Positions 56,379 through 64,000 of a DNA stretch of 64,000 nt are shown in pieces (position 1 is the first letter of the stretch; every line of letters begins with the position of its first letter). The stretch lies in the NCBI RefSeq assembly GCF_026420865.1, contig NZ_JAPCWC010000002.1, positions 310,001-374,000 on the forward strand, read 5' to 3'. Under the pieces are notes generated by a model that was given only the letters and a program-made list of their open reading frames with translations, ran no database searches and had not been told where the DNA came from. A program made the translations under genes and the position numbers. Source of the DNA: Novosphingobium clariflavum. Its GTDB lineage: Bacteria; Pseudomonadota; Alphaproteobacteria; Sphingomonadales; Sphingomonadaceae.

Positions 56379-57904
56379 ACGAAGTGCTGCTAACCCCCGG
56401 CACGGTGAGCCTCAGGGATTGGCGCGCGATCTATCGCGGCGCCGAGGTGAAGCTCGATTCCGCGTGCATGCCGGTGATCGCCGAAAGCGCCGCCGCCGTC
56501 GCCCGCATCCTTGCCAAGGGCCAGCCGGTCTACGGCATCAACACCGGCTTCGGAAAGCTGGCCAGCGTGCGCATCGGCGACGAGGATCTCGCCGCGCTGC
56601 AGCGCAACATCGTGCTCAGCCACGCCGCCGGCACCGGTGAGCCTTCGCCCGTTGCCGTCATCCGCCTGATGATGGCGCTGAAGCTCGCCAGCCTTGCCCA
56701 AGGCGCCTCGGGCGTGCGGGTGGAGACCGTGGAACTGCTCGAAGCGATGCTGGCCAGGGGCCTGACCCCGGTCGTTCCCAGCCAGGGTTCGGTCGGTGCC
56801 AGCGGCGACCTTGCCCCGCTTTCGCACATGGCCGCAACGATGATCGGCGTGGGCGAGATCTTTGTCGGCGATAAGCGTCTCCCCGCCGCGCAGGCTCTGG
56901 CTGAGGCCGGGCTCGCCCCGGTCGAACTCGGCGCCAAGGAAGGGCTTGCCCTGCTCAACGGCACGCAGTTCTCCACCGCCAACGCGCTGGCCGGACTGTT
57001 CGAGGCGGAGCGCCTGTTCCAGTCCGCGCTCGTCACCGGCGCGCTCTCGACCGAGGCGGCCAAGGGCTCCGACACGCCGTTCGACTGCCGCATCCACTTG
57101 CTGCGCCGCCATCCCGGCCAGATCGAGGTGGCCGCTTCGCTGCGCGCGCTGATGCAGGGTTCGGCGATCCGCGCCAGCCATCTGGAAAACGATGCCCGCG
57201 TGCAGGACCCCTATTGCCTGCGCTGCCAGCCGCAAGTCATGGGCGCCGCGCTCGACGTGCTGCGCCAGGCCGCGACGACGCTGGAAATCGAGGCCAACGG
57301 CGTGTCCGACAACCCGCTGATCTTTCCTGAGGCGGACGAAGCCCTGTCCGGCGGCAACTTCCACGCCGAGCCGGTCGCCTTCGCCGCCGACATGATCGCG
57401 CTGGCCGTCTGCGAGATCGGTTCGATCTCCGAACGCCGCGTGGCGATGCTGGTGGACCCCGCCCTGTCCGGCCTGCCCGCCTTCCTGACGCCGCGCCCCG
57501 GCCTCAATTCGGGCTTCATGATCCCGCAGGTCACCGCCGCCGCGCTGGTCTCCGAAAACAAGCAGAAGGCCTATCCGGCCTCGGTCGATTCGATCCCGAC
57601 TTCGGCCAACCAGGAAGACCATGTCTCGATGGCCGCCCACGGCGCGCGCCGCCTGATCGGCATGGTCGCCAATGCCGATGCGGTGCTGGGCATCGAACTG
57701 CTCGCCGCCGTGCAGGGCATCGATTTCCACGCCCCGCTGGCATCCAGCAGAGCGCTCGAAAAGGCGCGCGAGACCCTGCGCGCCATCGTGCCGACGCTGG
57801 AGGAAGACCGCCACTTCCACCCCGACATGGAAGCGGCGAACGCGCTGATCCGATCCGGCGCGCTGGTGGACATCGGCGGCGACCTGCTGCCCGGCGTCGC
57901 ATGA
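56375..57904 (+). CDS. hutH: HutH, histidine ammonia-lyase
   Basis: 509-residue lyase converting histidine to urocanate and ammonia, the entry step of the pathway. Ala142-Ser143-Gly144 ([15 protein letters not shown]) cyclise to the MIO electrophile; Tyr53 in YGINTGFG is the catalytic base region. Length is normal. It overlaps hutI and hutG by four bases on each side, so translation is coupled. Confidence 0.97.
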   Translation: MNEVLLTPGTVSLRDWRAIYRGAEVKLDSACMPVIAESAAAVARILAKGQPVYGINTGFGKLASVRIGDEDLAALQRNIVLSHAAGTGEPSPVAVIRLMMALKLASLAQGASGVRVETVELLEAMLARGLTPVVPSQGSVGASGDLAPLSHMAATMIGVGEIFVGDKRLPAAQALAEAGLAPVELGAKEGLALLNGTQFSTANALAGLFEAERLFQSALVTGALSTEAAKGSDTPFDCRIHLLRRHPGQIEVAASLRALMQGSAIRASHLENDARVQDPYCLRCQPQVMGAALDVLRQAATTLEIEANGVSDNPLIFPEADEALSGGNFHAEPVAFAADMIALAVCEIGSISERRVAMLVDPALSGLPAFLTPRPGLNSGFMIPQVTAAALVSENKQKAYPASVDSIPTSANQEDHVSMAAHGARRLIGMVANADAVLGIELLAAVQGIDFHAPLASSRALEKARETLRAIVPTLEEDRHFHPDMEAANALIRSGALVDIGGDLLPGVA

Positions 57905-58704
57905 CGAGCTTCACGCTCCACCGCGGGGAGGCGCCGCTGATCGTCGCCTTTCCGCATGTCGGCACCGACCTTGCCGATGTCGGCCCGCTGTTCCGCTCGG
58001 AATGGCTGGCGCGGCGCGATGCCGACTGGTGGGTGGACGAACTCTACGCCTTCGCCCGCGCGCTTGGCGCAACGACGATTGCTGCACGCGTTTCGCGCAG
58101 CGTGATCGACCTCAACCGCGATCCTTCGGGCGCCTCGCTCTATCCCGGGCAGGCGACCACCGAACTGTGCCCGACGACCACGTTCGACGGCGAGCCGCTG
58201 TACAAGGGTGATACGCCGGACGAGGCCGAGATCGCCCGCCGCCGCACGCTCTGGTTCGATCCCTACCACGGCGCGCTGCGCTCCGAGATCGCACGGCTGC
58301 ACGCGCTCCACGGCAAAGTCGTGGTCTATGACGCGCACTCGATCCGCAGCAATGTGCCGCGTCTGTTCGACGGCGAATTGCCGCAGTTCAACATTGGCAC
58401 CAACCTTGGCCAGACCTGCGACCCGGCGCTTTCCGCAGCCGTAGTGGTCGTCTGCAAGGCGAGCGGGTTCAGCCACGTTCTGGACGGCCGCTTCCGTGGC
58501 GGCTGGACCACCCGGCACTACGGAGAGCCTGCCAGCGGCGTCCATGCAATCCAGATGGAACTCGCCATTCGCGGCTACATGGACGAGCCCGAAGCGCCGG
58601 ACGAAGCCAACTGGCCTCTCCCCTTCTCGGCCGCGCGCGCAGCCGCCCTCACCCCGATCCTGCAAGACGTGCTGAAGGCGGCCATCGCCTTCGCGCAATC
58701 CTGA
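57901..58704 (+). CDS. hutG: HutG, N-formylglutamate amidohydrolase
   Basis: 267-residue zinc hydrolase cleaving N-formylglutamate to glutamate and formate, the last step after HutF. Family motifs AFPHVGTDL near the N-terminus, [12 protein letters not shown] and [16 protein letters not shown] are present. The alternative formimidoylglutamase type of HutG is excluded by family (this one lacks the arginase-like metal motifs). The 14-base gap to hutU holds a weak Shine-Dalgarno. Confidence 0.95.
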   Translation: MTSFTLHRGEAPLIVAFPHVGTDLADVGPLFRSEWLARRDADWWVDELYAFARALGATTIAARVSRSVIDLNRDPSGASLYPGQATTELCPTTTFDGEPLYKGDTPDEAEIARRRTLWFDPYHGALRSEIARLHALHGKVVVYDAHSIRSNVPRLFDGELPQFNIGTNLGQTCDPALSAAVVVVCKASGFSHVLDGRFRGGWTTRHYGEPASGVHAIQMELAIRGYMDEPEAPDEANWPLPFSAARAAALTPILQDVLKAAIAFAQS

Positions 58705-58718
58705 CCTGAGGAAACACC

Positions 58719-60383
58719 ATGACCCGCCTCGACAACAGCCGCGTCATCAAGCCCGCGACCGGCGCCGAACTTTCCGCGAAATCGTGGCTCACCGAAGCCC
58801 CCTTGCGCATGCTGATGAACAACCTCCACCCCGACGTCGCCGAACGGCCTGAGGAACTGGTGGTCTACGGCGGCATCGGCCGCGCCGCGCGCGACTGGGA
58901 AAGCTACGACAGGATCGTCGAGACCCTGCGCCGCCTGAACGACGACGAGACGCTGCTCGTCCAGTCCGGCAAGCCGGTGGGCGTGTTCCGCACCCATGCC
59001 GATGCGCCGCGCGTGCTGATCGCCAATTCCAACCTCGTGCCGGAATGGGCGAACTGGGAGCACTTCAACGAACTCGATAAGCGCGGCCTTGCCATGTACG
59101 GCCAGATGACCGCCGGTTCGTGGATCTACATCGGCACCCAGGGCATCGTTCAGGGCACTTACGAGACCTTCGTCGAAATGGGCCGCCAGCACTACGATGG
59201 CGATCTTTCGGGCAAGTGGCTGCTGACCGCCGGCCTTGGCGGCATGGGCGGCGCGCAGCCGCTGGCCGCCGTGATGGCCGGCGCATCGTGCCTTGCCATC
59301 GAGTGCCAGCCCAGCCGCATCGAAATGCGCCTGCGCACCGGCTATCTCGATGTTGCCGCCAGCACCATCGAAGAGGCCATGGCGATCATCGAGAAGGCCA
59401 ATGCCGACAGGAAGCCGGTCTCGGTCGGCCTGCTCGGCAATGCCGCCGAACTGCTCCCCGAAATCTACGCGCGCGGCATCCGTCCCGATCTCCTCACCGA
59501 CCAGACTTCCGCCCACGATCCCGTCAACGGCTACCTGCCCGCCGGCTGGACCGTCGCCGAATGGATCGAGCGCCGCGAGCGTGAGCCGGAAGCCGTCGCC
59601 AGGGCCGCCAAGGCCTCCATGGCGGTCCACGTCCAGGCCATGCTGGACTTCCAGGCGGCGGGCGTGCCCACCACCGATTACGGCAACAACATCCGCCAGA
59701 TGGCGAAGAACGAAGGCGTCGAGAACGCGTTCGATTTCCCCGGCTTCGTCCCCGCCTATATCCGCCCGATGTTCTGCCGCGGCGTCGGGCCGTTCCGCTG
59801 GGCCGCGCTCTCGGGCGATCCCGAGGACATCTACAAGACCGACGCCAAAGTGAAGGAACTGCTGCCCGACCACGCGCACCTGCACAACTGGCTCGACATG
59901 GCGCGCGAGAAGATCCAGTTCCAGGGCCTGCCCGCACGCATCTGCTGGGTCGGCCTGGGTGACCGCCACCGGCTGGGCCTCGCCTTCAACGAGATGGTCA
60001 GGAACGGCGAGTTGAAGGCCCCTGTGGTGATCGGCCGCGACCACCTCGACAGCGGCTCCGTCGCCTCACCCAACCGCGAGACCGAAGCCATGCGCGACGG
60101 TTCGGACGCGGTCTCCGACTGGCCGCTGCTCAATGCCCTGCTCAACACGGCCTCGGGCGCGACCTGGGTCTCGCTGCACCACGGCGGCGGCGTCGGCATG
60201 GGCTATTCGCAGCATTCGGGCATGGTGATCGTCGCCGACGGCACCGAAGCAGCAGCCAAGCGTCTGGAGCGCGTGTTGTGGAACGATCCGGCGACGGGCG
60301 TGATGCGCCACGCCGATGCGGGCTATGAGATCGCGCTCGATTGTGCGCGGGAGAAGGGGCTGGATCTGCCGGGAATTCTCTGA
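58719..60383 (+). CDS. hutU: HutU, urocanate hydratase
   Basis: 554-residue NAD+-dependent enzyme hydrating urocanate to imidazolone propionate. The tightly bound NAD site appears as [14 protein letters not shown], the HutU signature [21 protein letters not shown] is intact, and the C-terminal [12 protein letters not shown] block is present. It completes hutIHGU and is followed by a strong hairpin. The order I-H-G-U differs from the usual U-H order; functionally the set is complete. Confidence 0.97.
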   Translation: MTRLDNSRVIKPATGAELSAKSWLTEAPLRMLMNNLHPDVAERPEELVVYGGIGRAARDWESYDRIVETLRRLNDDETLLVQSGKPVGVFRTHADAPRVLIANSNLVPEWANWEHFNELDKRGLAMYGQMTAGSWIYIGTQGIVQGTYETFVEMGRQHYDGDLSGKWLLTAGLGGMGGAQPLAAVMAGASCLAIECQPSRIEMRLRTGYLDVAASTIEEAMAIIEKANADRKPVSVGLLGNAAELLPEIYARGIRPDLLTDQTSAHDPVNGYLPAGWTVAEWIERREREPEAVARAAKASMAVHVQAMLDFQAAGVPTTDYGNNIRQMAKNEGVENAFDFPGFVPAYIRPMFCRGVGPFRWAALSGDPEDIYKTDAKVKELLPDHAHLHNWLDMAREKIQFQGLPARICWVGLGDRHRLGLAFNEMVRNGELKAPVVIGRDHLDSGSVASPNRETEAMRDGSDAVSDWPLLNALLNTASGATWVSLHHGGGVGMGYSQHSGMVIVADGTEAAAKRLERVLWNDPATGVMRHADAGYEIALDCAREKGLDLPGIL

Positions 60384-60399
60384 AGACTGAAGAGTAAAA

Positions 60400-60421
60400 G
60401 CAGGGGGCCATTGCCCCCTGC
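60400..60421 (+). terminator. hairpin after hutU
   Basis: GCAGGGGGC-catt-GCCCCCTGC, a perfect 9-bp stem 16 bases after the hutU stop. No T-run follows, so its efficiency as an intrinsic terminator is uncertain. Confidence 0.6.
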
Positions 60422-60549
60422 ACCCCCGTTACCGTCTTCGTTGTGTGCCGATATCCGCTGCGCTTTCCTTGCCGCCGCAGGCCATCAAAAAAACTGCTCG
60501 CAATGAGCGCACAACAGATAGGCAAAGCGCAGCGAAGACGTTTCGCGGG

Positions 60550-60570
60550 TCCGGGGGATCATCCCCCGGA
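60550..60570. terminator. hairpin between hutU and the convergent oxidoreductase
   Basis: TCCGGGGG-atcat-CCCCCGGA, perfect 8-bp stem. The plus-strand continuation is T-rich (ATCTCTGCTTTCTT), so it may be the actual end of hut transcription; it can also act on the convergent gene ending at 60602. A small GCCC-ttc-GGGC hairpin follows at 60589-60599. Confidence 0.6.
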
Positions 60571-60601
60571 ATCTCTGCTTTCTTGAATGCCCTTCGGGCG
60601 A

Positions 60602-61684
60602 TTAGACTCGGCTTGCAGCCCAAGCCGACCGCTCTGCCTCAGTCAGTGGCAGTTCCACCGAGCGCCCTTCCGCAGCCGATTGCTGCGCCGCCTCGATCAC
60701 CGCCATCACCGCCAGCGACTGGATCGGCGGCACCGGGTTCGCCGCCCTGCCCTGCGCCGCTTCGGCAACGAGGCGATAGAACTCGCGCTGGTCGCCGCGC
60801 TCTGCGGGAATGCTGCGCGGGGGGTTTTCGGCCGTGTGCAGCACGAGCGGATCGGAATCGTCACCCCAGCCCTCGGCGCCGGGGATGATGCCGGCGACAA
60901 GCTGGCTCTCCTGCACGTCCATGCCCTGCTTCACCGCGCTGCCGCCAGTGCCGTGAACGACGAAACGCGGCGAGCCGCCCGATACCAGCATCGAGGCGTG
61001 GAGGATCGCCCGCTTGCCGCCAAAGCTCAGCACGACATGGGCCCAGTCATCGGCCTGCGCGCCTTCGCGCTGGAGGGCGAGCGAGGCCGTCACCCGGTCC
61101 GGCAGGCCCATCAGCAACAGCGCGTGATCGGCAAGGTGCGGACCCAGATCGAACCACACGCCTGCCCCCGGCCCGGCGTTCTCCCGCCAGCGGTTGCGGA
61201 CCTGCGGGCGGAAGCGGTCGAAACGGGTTTCGAGGTGGACGGGATCGCCCACCAGCCCTTCGCCTAAGGCCTTGCGGACAGTGGCGAAATCGCTGTCCCA
61301 ACGGCGATTGTGAAACACCGTCAGATTGCGCCCGGTCTCCTGCGAAAGCGCGATCAGCGCGCGCGCTTCGGCAAGGTCCAGCGTGAAGGGCTTGTCGACG
61401 ACGACATGCTTGCCCGCCCGCATCGCCGCTGCCGCCAGCGGGAAATGCGTGGGATTGGGCGCGGCGATGACGACCAGATCGATGGCCGGATCGCGCAGCA
61501 GCGCATCGGCCTGTGCGTGAACCGTCGCCTGCGGGTAGCGCTCGGAAATCGGCGCCGGGTTGCTCGACACGAAAGCATCGAGCGAAAGCCCCGGCACTGC
61601 CGAAATCAGCGGCGCGTGGAAGGTCGCCCCGGCATAGCCGTAACCGATCAGGCCAACCCGCACCACGTTCGCCGCCTCTGTCAT
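60602..61684 (-). CDS. Gfo/Idh/MocA-family NAD(P)-dependent oxidoreductase
   Basis: 360 residues. The N-terminal Rossmann domain (about 8-125) has VGLIGYGYAG, and the family's EKP-type motif appears as VVVDKPF; the C-terminal alpha/beta domain (130-340) has GPHLADHALLLMG. Such proteins oxidise or reduce sugars, inositols or related compounds; the substrate is unknown. The ATG at 61684 (MTEAANVVRVGLIG) matches the fold start. It begins one base after the malic enzyme stop, so it is co-transcribed with it. Confidence 0.9.
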   Translation of the reverse strand: MTEAANVVRVGLIGYGYAGATFHAPLISAVPGLSLDAFVSSNPAPISERYPQATVHAQADALLRDPAIDLVVIAAPNPTHFPLAAAAMRAGKHVVVDKPFTLDLAEARALIALSQETGRNLTVFHNRRWDSDFATVRKALGEGLVGDPVHLETRFDRFRPQVRNRWRENAGPGAGVWFDLGPHLADHALLLMGLPDRVTASLALQREGAQADDWAHVVLSFGGKRAILHASMLVSGGSPRFVVHGTGGSAVKQGMDVQESQLVAGIIPGAEGWGDDSDPLVLHTAENPPRSIPAERGDQREFYRLVAEAAQGRAANPVPPIQSLAVMAVIEAAQQSAAEGRSVELPLTEAERSAWAASRV

Positions 61685-61685
61685 G

Positions 61686-63308
61686 TCAGGCGTATTCCGC
61701 CTTCCACATGCTCGCCGCGATGCTCTCGCGCGTGAGCGCTTCGGGCTCGGCCGTGGCAAGGCCTTCCGCCACCGCCTGTTCGACGACGGCAACGGCGATT
61801 TCCAGCGCCACTTCGCGCAGCGCGGTGACCGGCGGCAGCAGGCCCTCGTCACCCTCATGCAGTTCGCCAAGGCGGCGCGCGGCGGCCATGAACATGCCGT
61901 CGCTGACCGTCGTGGCCCCGCTCGCCAGCGCGCCGAGGCCGATGCCGGGGAAGACGTAGACGTTGTTGACCTGCGTCACCCCGGCAATGCCGAAGGGGCT
62001 GCCGGTGCCGACGATGGCCTTGCCTGCGGTCCATTCCAGCACGTCGGCCGGGTGGGCTTCGGCGCGCGAGATCGGGTTGGAAAGCGGGAACACCACCGGG
62101 CGTTCGACATGCTCGGCCATGGTGCGGATCGCGCGCTCGTCGAAGGCCGCCTTCTGGCCCGAGGTGCCGATCAGCACGGTGGGCTTCACGTTGGCGATGG
62201 TGTCCTGCAGCGTGATCATGTTGCTGCCCGAGAGATTCCAGCCGGCAATATCGGCAGGATCGTGCGCCAGCTTCACCTGCTGCGGCGGCATGCGCGGAAC
62301 GTCGGAGAGGATCAGGCCGTCGCGGTCGACCGCCCAGATCTTCGCGCGCGCATCGGCTTCGCTGAGGCCTTCGAGCTGCATGGCCTGCACCAGCATCTCG
62401 GCAACCCCGCTGCCCGCCGCGCCGGCGCCGAACAGCACCACGCGCTGCTCGGTGATCGGCACGCCGGTCTTGCGGATCGCCGAAAGCAGCGTGCCGACGG
62501 CGGTGGCAGCCGTGCCCTGGATGTCGTCGTTGAAGCTCAGCAGGCGGTCGCGGTAGCGCACCAGCAGGTCGTAGGCGTTCTTGCCCGCGAAATCCTCCCA
62601 CTGCAGCATGACGCCGGGAAAGCGGTCATTCACGGCGGACACGAAAGCCTCGACGAAATCGTCGTAGTCCTTGCCGCGCACGCGGGGCGCCCGGTAGCCG
62701 ATGTAGAGCGGATCTTCGCGCAGCGCATGGTTGTCGGTGCCGAGATCGAGCAGGATCGGCAGCACTTCGGCCGGGTGAATGCCCGCGCAGGCGGTGTAGA
62801 GCGCCAGCTTGCCGATCGGAATGCCCATGCCGCCCGCGCCCTGATCGCCAAGGCCGAGGATACGCTCGCCATCGCTGACGACGATCACCTTCACGCGGTC
62901 ATAGGCCGGATCGGAGAGGATATCGGCAATGCGGTGGCGGTTGGAATAGCTGAGGAACAGGCCGCGCGGGCGGCGGTAGATCTCGCTGAAACGCTCGCAG
63001 CCCTCGCCCACGGTCGGCGTGTAGACCAGCGGCAGCATGCGCGGCAGGTCGCTCTGCACCAGCGCGTGGAACAGCACTTCATTGGAATCCTGAAGTTCGC
63101 GCAGGAAGGCGTAGCGCTGGAAGTCGCTTTCCTTGTCCTCCAGGGCGTTGCGGCGGCGCTCGATCTGGCTGTCCAGCGTGCCGACATGCGGCGGCAGCAG
63201 CCCGTGCAGGCCGAACTCGTCGCGCTCCTCCTCGGTGAAGGCCGTGCCCTTGTTGGTCAGCGGATCGGAGAGCAGCGCGCGGGCTGCGGCGTGGCGGGTG
63301 GGGGACAT
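61686..63308 (-). CDS. maeA: NAD-type malic enzyme (MaeA/SfcA family)
   Basis: 540 residues, the length of the NAD-dependent (long, bacterial SfcA) class rather than the phosphotransacetylase-fused NADP type. It decarboxylates malate to pyruvate. Active-site blocks YTPTVGEGCERFSEIYRRPRG and GERILGLGDQGAGGMGIPIGK are intact, with the nucleotide motif LFGAGAAGSGVAE near 300. The ATG at 63308 follows GAGGAAAGG. Next to dctA, it suits growth on C4-dicarboxylates; NAD versus NADP preference is inferred from the subfamily. Confidence 0.92.
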   Translation of the reverse strand: MSPTRHAAARALLSDPLTNKGTAFTEEERDEFGLHGLLPPHVGTLDSQIERRRNALEDKESDFQRYAFLRELQDSNEVLFHALVQSDLPRMLPLVYTPTVGEGCERFSEIYRRPRGLFLSYSNRHRIADILSDPAYDRVKVIVVSDGERILGLGDQGAGGMGIPIGKLALYTACAGIHPAEVLPILLDLGTDNHALREDPLYIGYRAPRVRGKDYDDFVEAFVSAVNDRFPGVMLQWEDFAGKNAYDLLVRYRDRLLSFNDDIQGTAATAVGTLLSAIRKTGVPITEQRVVLFGAGAAGSGVAEMLVQAMQLEGLSEADARAKIWAVDRDGLILSDVPRMPPQQVKLAHDPADIAGWNLSGSNMITLQDTIANVKPTVLIGTSGQKAAFDERAIRTMAEHVERPVVFPLSNPISRAEAHPADVLEWTAGKAIVGTGSPFGIAGVTQVNNVYVFPGIGLGALASGATTVSDGMFMAAARRLGELHEGDEGLLPPVTALREVALEIAVAVVEQAVAEGLATAEPEALTRESIAASMWKAEYA

Positions 63309-63487
63309 CGGCGACCTTTCCTCAAACTTCGAGATGCCCGGCCGCAAAGGGCGGCGCCGCCGAACGGCGGCGCCCCTGGAGACTGTTCCACCCGGGGGGA
63401 TGGGCGACGGCACGGGCTCGCGGCTGAGCGATAGACCGGCGACGATGCCGTGTCACGCCGTGACGATTGCAATTAATGCACCGGTGG

Positions 63488-64000
63488 TTACCCGGCACCG
63501 ACCACCGGCGGTGCCGCTTGCGCATGGCCGTCGCCGCGATTGGCGATAACCGCGCGGAAGCGCTCCATGTCGATCGAACGCTCCCAGCGCGAGACCACCA
63601 CCGTCGCCACCGCATTGCCGATGAAGTTCGTCAGGCTGCGGCATTCCGACATGAAGCGGTCGACGCCGAGGATCAGCGCCATGCCCGCCACCGGCACCGA
63701 GGGCACGATGGAGAGCGTGGCCGCGAGCGTAATGAAGCCCGCCCCGGTCACCCCCGCCGCGCCCTTGGACGAGAGCATGGCAACACCCAGCAGCAGCAGT
63801 TCCTCGCCCAGCGAGAGGTGGACGTTGCAGGCCTGCGCGATGAACAGCGCCGCCAGCGTCATGTAGATATTGGTGCCGTCGAGGTTGAAGCTGTAGCCGG
63901 TCGGCACGACGAGCCCGACCACGGGGCGCGGGCAGCCCGCGCGCTCCAGCTTCTCCATCAGCAGCGGCAGCGCGCTTTCGGAAGACGAGGTGCCCAGCAC
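63488..64000 (-). CDS. dctA: DctA C4-dicarboxylate:cation symporter (C-terminal part, continues past the window)
   Basis: The 170 visible codons correspond to the C-terminal part of a DAACS-family inner-membrane carrier for succinate, fumarate and malate. SSSESALP and the signature [15 protein letters not shown] (tip-loop and substrate-site residues), [18 protein letters not shown] and the [16 protein letters not shown] substrate-binding helix are intact. The frame is open at base 64000, so the start is outside. It is upstream of malic enzyme on the same strand, 179 bases away. Confidence 0.95.
   Translation of the reverse strand: MLGTSSSESALPLLMEKLERAGCPRPVVGLVVPTGYSFNLDGTNIYMTLAALFIAQACNVHLSLGEELLLLGVAMLSSKGAAGVTGAGFITLAATLSIVPSVPVAGMALILGVDRFMSECRSLTNFIGNAVATVVVSRWERSIDMERFRAVIANRGDGHAQAAPPVVGAG

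Overview
The window is GC-rich, almost fully coding chromosomal DNA from an alphaproteobacterium, most likely a sphingomonad close to Novosphingobium. The grounds are: an overlapping divL-tsaE-amgK-murU-addB-addA block; a DivL-type kinase with Tyr in place of the phospho-His; TTG/GTG starts and ATGA overlaps throughout; palindromic intergenic repeats containing CTTCGACAAGCTCAG, of the kind I associate with sphingomonad genomes; and a complete HutF/HutG-type histidine pathway. No rRNA, tRNA, prophage, integrase or CRISPR array was found. The genus is an inference.

Layout. 1-2630 (+): argJ (5' end outside the window), a GST-like protein and an inositol-monophosphatase/HisN-type phosphatase. 2957-4389: two convergent, unrecognised exported proteins. 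4587-16022 (-): trxA, then a translationally coupled run (transcribed divL to addA) joining cell-polarity signalling, tRNA modification (TsaE), cell-wall sugar recycling (AmgK/MurU) and double-strand-break repair (AddAB). 16188-20003 (-): ahcY, with a 20-bp perfect palindrome upstream that fits a SahR-type operator, then katG. 20613-24315 (-): lactate permease, D-lactate dehydrogenase and an L,D-transpeptidase. 24608-28932: a P-type cation ATPase convergent with a tandem universal stress protein and a FabI-type enoyl reductase. 28982-33778 (-): a four-gene tripartite export system (NodT outer-membrane factor, MacA adaptor, ATPase, permease). 33963-36034: zinc alcohol dehydrogenase divergent from a LysR regulator.

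36082-50520 is the most distinctive part. A MASE1/CHASE hybrid sensor kinase, broken by a one-base insertion in its N-box, a free-standing Hpt protein and a LuxR-type response regulator form what looks like a full phosphorelay. Divergent from the regulator are five exported DUF11/TIGR01451-type proteins (328, 156, 348, 1695 and 693 residues). They share an N-terminal module and a 17-residue signature, and one of them carries a probable outer-membrane beta-barrel. A 14-bp inverted repeat lies in the divergent promoter. I read this as a regulated surface-protein assembly of unknown function.

50576-52099 (-) encodes a flavin-dependent halogenase homologue that lacks the catalytic Lys and the WxWxIP motif. 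52191-52976 is an AT-richer 786-bp segment bounded by 22-bp inverted repeats (21/22 identical), holding one unknown gene and several repeat types: a candidate non-autonomous mobile cassette. 52989-60383 is the hut cluster (hutC, hutF leftwards; hutI, hutH, hutG, hutU rightwards), giving histidine to glutamate plus formate. 60602-64000 (-) holds a Gfo/Idh/MocA oxidoreductase, an NAD-type malic enzyme and the C-terminal part of the C4-dicarboxylate carrier DctA, which runs off the window.
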